Below are positions 13,495 to 17,301 of a stretch of DNA of 17,301 bases, in pieces (the stretch's first letter is position 1; each line of letters begins with the position of its first letter). The translations under genes and the position numbers were made by a program. The DNA is from Deltaproteobacteria bacterium (GTDB lineage: Bacteria; Desulfobacterota; Binatia; Binatales; Binataceae). A model generated the notes under the pieces. It was not told where the DNA came from and did not search any database. It saw only the letters and a program-made list of their open reading frames with translations. The stretch covers positions 1 through 17,301 of the forward strand of contig JAJXYM010000364.1 of the NCBI GenBank assembly GCA_021780585.1. The letters run 5' to 3'.

Positions 13495-14835
13495 ATGTTC
13501 GATACCCTGAGCGACCGTCTCGAAGGCGTCTTTAAGAAGCTTAAAGGCCAGGGACGCATCACCGAGAAAAATATTGACGACGCTTTGCGCGAAGTCCGGC
13601 TCGCGTTGCTCGAAGCCGACGTCAATATCAAGGTCGTCCGCGATTTCGTCGACCACGTCAAAAAGAAGGCGCTCGGTCAGGAGGTGCTGCGCTCGCTCAC
13701 GCCCGAGCAGCATCTGATCAAGTTCGTCGCCGCCGAATTGTGCGAGGTGATGGGCGGCAGCGCCCGCGAACTCGACCTCAAGGTCAAACCGCCTGTCAAA
13801 ATAATGGTCGTTGGCCTGCAGGGTTCGGGCAAAACGACCTCGCTGGCCAAGCTCGCGCGGTTCCTCAAGGTCGAGCGCAAACGGCATCCGCTGATGGTCT
13901 CGACGGACGTGCGGCGGCCGGCCGCGATGGAACAGTTGCGGATTCTGGGCGCGCAAATCGGCGTGCCGGTGGCGGAGAGCCGCGAAAGCGAAGATCCGGT
14001 GGAGATCGTCAGCCGGGCGCTGATGCGGGCCGAGGTCGGCGGCCATGACGTATTACTGATCGACACCGCCGGCCGCCTGCAGATCGACGACGAGCTGATG
14101 GAGGAGCTGGATCGGCTGAAGGTCGCCGCCAATCCCCATCATTCGATTCTGGTGGCCGACGCGATGACCGGCCAGGACGCGGTCAACGTCGCCCAGGGTT
14201 TTCATGACCGGCTCAAGATTTCCGGCCTGATTCTGACCAAGCTCGACAGTGACGCGCGCGGCGGCGCCGCGCTCTCGGTCCGGGCCGTGACGGGCGCACC
14301 GATTCTGTTCGCCGGGATGGGCGAGAAGCTGGACGCCTTCGAGGTGTTCCATCCCGACCGCCTCGCCTCGCGGATTCTGGGCATGGGCGACATGCTCAGC
14401 CTGATCGAGAAGACCCAGCAAAACTACGATCAGAACAAGGCGAAGGAACTCGAGCGCAAGCTCAAGAAGAACGAATTCACGATCGAGGATTTCGCCGATC
14501 AGTTGCGCACGATTCGCAAGATGGGATCGCTCGGCGATTTGCTCGGGATGATTCCGGGCCTGAAGAAGATCACCGGACAGGCCGATTCCGAAGAGGCCAG
14601 GGGCGAACTCCGGCGGGTGCAGGCGATTATCGATTCGATGACCCGTCAGGAGCGGCAAAACCATCTGATATTGAATGGACGCCGGCGCGCGCGAATCGCC
14701 AGCGGCAGCGGCGTCTCCGTGCAGGACGTCAACCGCTTCGTCAAGCAGTTCGAGCAGACGCGCAAAATGATGAAGAAGATCACCCGGATGGGCGCGGGCC
14801 GGCCGATGATGCGCGGCCTGGGCTTCGGGGGCTAG
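13495..14835 (+). CDS. ffh: Signal recognition particle protein Ffh
   Basis: Ffh binds signal sequences of nascent membrane proteins and, with 4.5S RNA and the receptor FtsY, delivers ribosomes to the Sec translocon. The 446-residue length is normal. The N domain starts with MFDTLSDRL and contains LREVRLALLEADVN. The GTPase domain has G1 GLQGSGKTT at 107-115, STDVRRPAA, DTAGR at 190-194, TKLD at 248-251 and the GGAALS block. The Met-rich M domain (about 330-446) contains MGSLGDLLGMIPG, then the RNA-binding RARIASGSGVSVQDVNRF segment, and ends in MMKKITRMGAGRPMMRGL. ATG 13495 gives the conserved N-terminus; no Shine-Dalgarno sequence is obvious. It leads the ffh-rpsP-khpA-rimM-trmD cluster, which links protein targeting with ribosome assembly. 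Confidence 0.97.
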   Translation: MFDTLSDRLEGVFKKLKGQGRITEKNIDDALREVRLALLEADVNIKVVRDFVDHVKKKALGQEVLRSLTPEQHLIKFVAAELCEVMGGSARELDLKVKPPVKIMVVGLQGSGKTTSLAKLARFLKVERKRHPLMVSTDVRRPAAMEQLRILGAQIGVPVAESRESEDPVEIVSRALMRAEVGGHDVLLIDTAGRLQIDDELMEELDRLKVAANPHHSILVADAMTGQDAVNVAQGFHDRLKISGLILTKLDSDARGGAALSVRAVTGAPILFAGMGEKLDAFEVFHPDRLASRILGMGDMLSLIEKTQQNYDQNKAKELERKLKKNEFTIEDFADQLRTIRKMGSLGDLLGMIPGLKKITGQADSEEARGELRRVQAIIDSMTRQERQNHLILNGRRRARIASGSGVSVQDVNRFVKQFEQTRKMMKKITRMGAGRPMMRGLGFGG

Positions 14836-14863
14836 AATAGTCGAGGGAGAAAGAAACGCAGGT

Positions 14864-15118
14864 ATGGCACTGGTAATCCGGCTGCGCCGTCACGGCGCCC
14901 GCAAGAAACCCTATTTCCGCATCGTGGTGGCCGATTCGCGCTCGCCGCGCGACGGGCGTTTTGTCGCCCAGATCGGCTCCTACGACCCGGCGTTCGATCC
15001 GCCGAAAGTCACGCTCAAGGCCGATGCGGCCGAACATTGGCTCAAGTCCGGGGCCCTGCCCAGCGAAACCGTGAGGAAGCTGATCAAGCAAGCGACAAGC
15101 GCCGCTCAATCCGCCTGA
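14864..15118 (+). CDS. rpsP: 30S ribosomal protein S16
   Basis: S16 binds 16S rRNA early in 30S assembly. The 84-residue product begins MALVIRLRRHGARKKPYFRIVVAD and continues with SPRDGRFVAQIGSYDP and LKADAAEHWLKSGALPSETV, matching the family along its whole length. ATG 14864 has a purine-rich GAGGGAGA at 14843-14850, about 13 bases away. It lies 28 bases after ffh and 20 bases before khpA. Confidence 0.97.
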   Translation: MALVIRLRRHGARKKPYFRIVVADSRSPRDGRFVAQIGSYDPAFDPPKVTLKADAAEHWLKSGALPSETVRKLIKQATSAAQSA

Positions 15119-15138
15119 CGCCTTCCAGGGAGCCTGCC

Positions 15139-15375
15139 ATGAAGGAGCTAGTCCAGTTCCTGGCGCAGCAGTTGGTGAATAATCCGGACGCGGTCGAAGT
15201 GAAGGAGACCCACGGCGACACCGCCTCGGTGCTGGAGTTGCGGGTCGCCAAGGAGGATTTGGGCCGCGTGATCGGCAAGCAGGGACGCACGGCCAAGTCG
15301 ATCCGCACGATTCTGAACGCCGTCGCCTCGCGCACCAACCGCAAGGTCGTGCTGGAAATTATCGAAGACAAGTAG
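15139..15375 (+). CDS. khpA: KH-domain RNA-binding protein KhpA
   Basis: This 78-residue protein is a single type-II KH domain. The nucleic-acid-binding loop is GKQG at 46-49 within LGRVIGKQGRTAKSIRTIL, followed by the VASRTNRKVVLEII strand. KhpA proteins, often encoded between rpsP and rimM, bind RNA with KhpB/Jag and influence cell division and translation in Gram-positive bacteria; the role here is less clear. The ATG at 15139 has AGGGAG at 15127-15132, six bases upstream. An earlier ATG in the same frame at 15037 lies inside rpsP and is rejected. The stop precedes rimM by six bases. Confidence 0.93.
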   Translation: MKELVQFLAQQLVNNPDAVEVKETHGDTASVLELRVAKEDLGRVIGKQGRTAKSIRTILNAVASRTNRKVVLEIIEDK

Positions 15376-15381
15376 GCCTGG

Positions 15382-15942
15382 ATGGACCCGGCCAACAGGT
15401 TTTCGACGCTGGACAGCTCAAATGTCGCCCATGGCGGGTTGGTGCGGATCGGTTATATCGCCGGCGCGCACGGACTCAAGGGCGCGCTGCGGTTGCGGCT
15501 CGACGATCCCGACGCGGCGACGCTCGAATCGCCTGGCCGCGCCTTCCTGACGCGGCCGGGCTCCGGGACGCGCGAATATCGGCTGAACGCGATCACGCGG
15601 CTGAATCGGACCATGCTCAGAATCATGCTCGAGGGAATCGCCACGCCGGAGGCGGCGGACGCGCTGCGCGGCGCGATCCTCGCGGTCGCGGCGGAGGATT
15701 TGCCGGCGCTCGCGCGCGGCGAGTTCTATTATTTCGAGACGATCGGATGCACGGTCACGACCACCGGCGGCGATCGGATCGGCGTGGTCGAGGAGGTTTT
15801 CAGCAACGGCGCCAACGACGTACTGGTGGTGCGCGACGGCGCCCGCGAAACGCTGATTCCGGCGATCGCCGACGTGGTGCGCACGCTCGACCTCAAAGGG
15901 CGGCAAATCGTGATCGAGGCGCTGCCCGGCCTGCTCGATTGA
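15382..15942 (+). CDS. rimM: Ribosome maturation factor RimM
   Basis: RimM binds S19 and assists maturation of the head of the 30S subunit. The 186-residue product has an N-terminal RimM domain beginning at LVRIGYIAGAHGLKG (20-34), the typical Gly-rich opening, and running to about residue 105. GEFYYFETIGC then leads into a C-terminal PRC-barrel domain with GVVEEVFSNGANDVLVV and LIPAIADVV. The first 18 residues extend beyond most homologues, so a start further in is possible, but ATG 15382 is the only good codon and follows khpA by six bases. It lies between khpA and trmD as in many bacteria. Confidence 0.95.
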   Translation: MDPANRFSTLDSSNVAHGGLVRIGYIAGAHGLKGALRLRLDDPDAATLESPGRAFLTRPGSGTREYRLNAITRLNRTMLRIMLEGIATPEAADALRGAILAVAAEDLPALARGEFYYFETIGCTVTTTGGDRIGVVEEVFSNGANDVLVVRDGARETLIPAIADVVRTLDLKGRQIVIEALPGLLD

Positions 15943-15986
15943 CCTGACGAGGCTCCGATCCGCGCGCGCGGCGCGCTTTCTTCGCG

Positions 15987-16673
15987 ATGGAATTTCACGT
16001 AATCACCCTGTTTCCCGAGATGTTCGCGGCGCTCGACGCCGGCTTGATCGGCCGCGCCCGTAATCAGGGCCTGATCTCCGTGACCGCGCATAATCTGCGT
16101 GATCATGGCCTGGGCAATTACCGCCAGGTGGACGACGCGCCCTACGGCGGCGGCAGCGGGATGGTGATGCGGCCGGAGCCGATCGCGGCGGCGCTCGACG
16201 CGGTCGTGGCCGAACGGTCCGGACTGGTGAAAATCATGATGACGCCGCAGGGCGCGCCGTTCAGCCAGGCGGCGGCGCGGGAGTTGGCGATGGCGGACGG
16301 GCTCGTGCTGATCGCGGGCCGCTACGAGGGATTTGACGAGCGGGTGCGCGCGCTGGTCGATCGGGAAATTTCGCTCGGCGACTACGTGCTGAGCGGCGGC
16401 GAATTGCCGGCGATGGTGGTGATCGAGGCGGTCGCGCGGCTGGTTCCGGGCGTGCTCGGCAATCCCGCGTCGCTGGCCGAAGAATCGTTCGGCGCCTCCG
16501 AACTGCTCGAATATCCGCAATACACGCGACCCGAGGAGTTTCGCGGGATGCGCGTGCCGGAAGTGCTGCTGAGCGGCGACCACGGCAAGATCCGCGCCTG
16601 GCGCGAGAGCGAAGCGCGCCGGCGCACCGCGCGGCGGCGGCCCGACTTGGCCGCGGCGGCGCGCAAAACCTGA
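15987..16673 (+). CDS. trmD: tRNA (guanine-N1-)-methyltransferase
   Basis: TrmD methylates N1 of G37 in tRNAs that read CNN and some other codons, preventing +1 frameshifts. The 228-residue SPOUT protein begins MEFHVITLFPEMF, and has VDDAPYGGGSGMVM at 48-61, TPQG at 86-89, GRYEGFDERV at 111-120 and the knot segment SLGDYVLSGGELPA at 129-142. R151 corresponds to catalytic R154 of the E. coli enzyme. The catalytic Asp (D169 in E. coli, in EDSF) is replaced by E166 in EESF, which still offers a carboxylate. The C-terminal domain is some 25 residues shorter than in E. coli and ends in an Arg/Ala-rich tail. ATG 15987 lies 44 bases after rimM, and the next gene follows after a single base. Confidence 0.95.
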   Translation: MEFHVITLFPEMFAALDAGLIGRARNQGLISVTAHNLRDHGLGNYRQVDDAPYGGGSGMVMRPEPIAAALDAVVAERSGLVKIMMTPQGAPFSQAAARELAMADGLVLIAGRYEGFDERVRALVDREISLGDYVLSGGELPAMVVIEAVARLVPGVLGNPASLAEESFGASELLEYPQYTRPEEFRGMRVPEVLLSGDHGKIRAWRESEARRRTARRRPDLAAAARKT

Positions 16674-16674
16674 C

Positions 16675-17232
16675 GTGGCGGACCTCTACGTCGCACTCGC
16701 GCATTACCCGGTGGTCGATCGCACCGGCAAAATCGTCGCGGCGGCGATCACCAGCCTCGATCTGCACGACCTCGCGCGATCCGCGCGCACCTACGGAGCG
16801 AAGGCCTTTTTCGTCATCCATCCGGTGGCCGAGCAGCGCGCCTTCGCCGCGCGCGTGATCGGCCATTGGCAAACCGGATTCGGCCGCAGGTTCGATTCGC
16901 GCCGGCGCGAGGCGCTCGACCTGACGCGGATCGTCGGCGCGCTCGACGACGCGATCGCGGCGATCGAGACCGCCGCGGGCGCGCGGCCGCTGATCGCGTT
17001 CACGTCGGCGCGGGCGCAAGGCGGACTCGGATGGGACGCGGCGCGCGCGCGGCTGGCGAATCCCGCCGGGCCGCCGATCATGGTGATGTTCGGCACGGGC
17101 TTCGGGATGGCGCCGGCGCTGGCCGATCGCGCCGATTTCACCCTGCCGCCAATCCTCGGCGCGGACGATTACAATCATCTGTCGGTGCGCGCGGCGGCGG
17201 GAATCATTCTCGATCGGCTGTGTGGACGCTGA
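16675..17232 (+). CDS. SPOUT-superfamily RNA methyltransferase (Methyltrn_RNA_4 type)
   Basis: The 185-residue product begins ADLYVALAHYPVVDRTGKIVAAAITSLDLHDLARSARTYG and ends with FGTGFGM at 139-145, then LPPILGADDYNHLSVRAAAGIILDRL with YNHLSVR at 166-172. These are hallmarks of the Thermotoga TM1570-like family (PF09936), a SAM-dependent knot methyltransferase usually encoded next to or fused to trmD. The RNA target is not established as far as I know. The start is GTG 16675, one base after the trmD stop, so expression is coupled to trmD; no ribosome binding site of its own is clear. rplS (L19) often follows in this arrangement but is not visible: the last 69 bases contain no supportable gene. 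Confidence 0.9.
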   Translation: MADLYVALAHYPVVDRTGKIVAAAITSLDLHDLARSARTYGAKAFFVIHPVAEQRAFAARVIGHWQTGFGRRFDSRRREALDLTRIVGALDDAIAAIETAAGARPLIAFTSARAQGGLGWDAARARLANPAGPPIMVMFGTGFGMAPALADRADFTLPPILGADDYNHLSVRAAAGIILDRLCGR

Positions 17233-17301
17233 CCCGCCCGGCGCATGGCCGTGCGGCGCGCGCGATGCGATAATGCGCGGCGACGCGGCGCGTCCCGCAA
17301 T

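Noticed and set aside
17244..17301. Open frame from ATG 17244 to the window end as the start of the next gene
   Set aside because: Too short, Arg-rich, and does not resemble L19 or another expected neighbour.
1..17301. tRNA genes, CRISPR arrays, insertion sequences, integrases
   Set aside because: None recognised: no spaced repeat array, no transposase-like protein, and no clear tRNA-like sequence on reading both strands by eye; a tRNAscan or IS search was not possible.

Overview
This is a GC-rich bacterial window (most 60-base lines outside 11.5-13.3 kb are roughly 60-77% GC by eye) made largely of housekeeping genes. Gene order ffh-rpsP-khpA-rimM-trmD followed by a second SPOUT-type RNA methyltransferase, plus aroC-aroK-aroB and ileS-lspA pairs, recalls the former Deltaproteobacteria and related uncultured lineages. 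The paired class III CoA-transferases and the phosphotriesterase-like enzyme would also fit such a lineage (for example Desulfobacterota or Binatota), but the placement is inference only.

Layout. 1-1.9 kb (+): the end of chorismate synthase (aroC), shikimate kinase (aroK) and 3-dehydroquinate synthase (aroB), a compact shikimate-pathway operon. 1.9-7.3 kb (-): a Yip1-like membrane protein, isoleucyl-tRNA synthetase (ileS), signal peptidase II (lspA) and a phosphotriesterase-family metal hydrolase; the last converges on aroB across a hairpin whose U-tract serves the minus strand. 7.3-9.9 kb (+): two adjacent, coupled class III CoA-transferase homologues, of which only the second keeps the catalytic Asp. 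10.0-11.5 kb (+): a ComM/YifB AAA+ ATPase. 13.4-17.2 kb (+): ffh and the ribosome and tRNA maturation genes, preceded by a good candidate promoter.

Between comM and ffh sits a distinctly AT-richer cassette (about 11.55-13.32 kb) on the minus strand. It holds two genes joined by a 4-base GTGA stop/start overlap: an SMC/ABC-like (OLD/RecF-type) ATPase and a 158-residue protein with a TOPRIM-like Glu...Asp-x-Asp pattern. The architecture resembles ATPase plus TOPRIM anti-phage systems (PARIS AriA/AriB, AbiL/RloAB, OLD, Gabija), but the small partner does not match any of these that I can name. This is the best candidate in the window for an undescribed or poorly described system. No tRNA, rRNA, CRISPR array or recognisable insertion sequence was seen.
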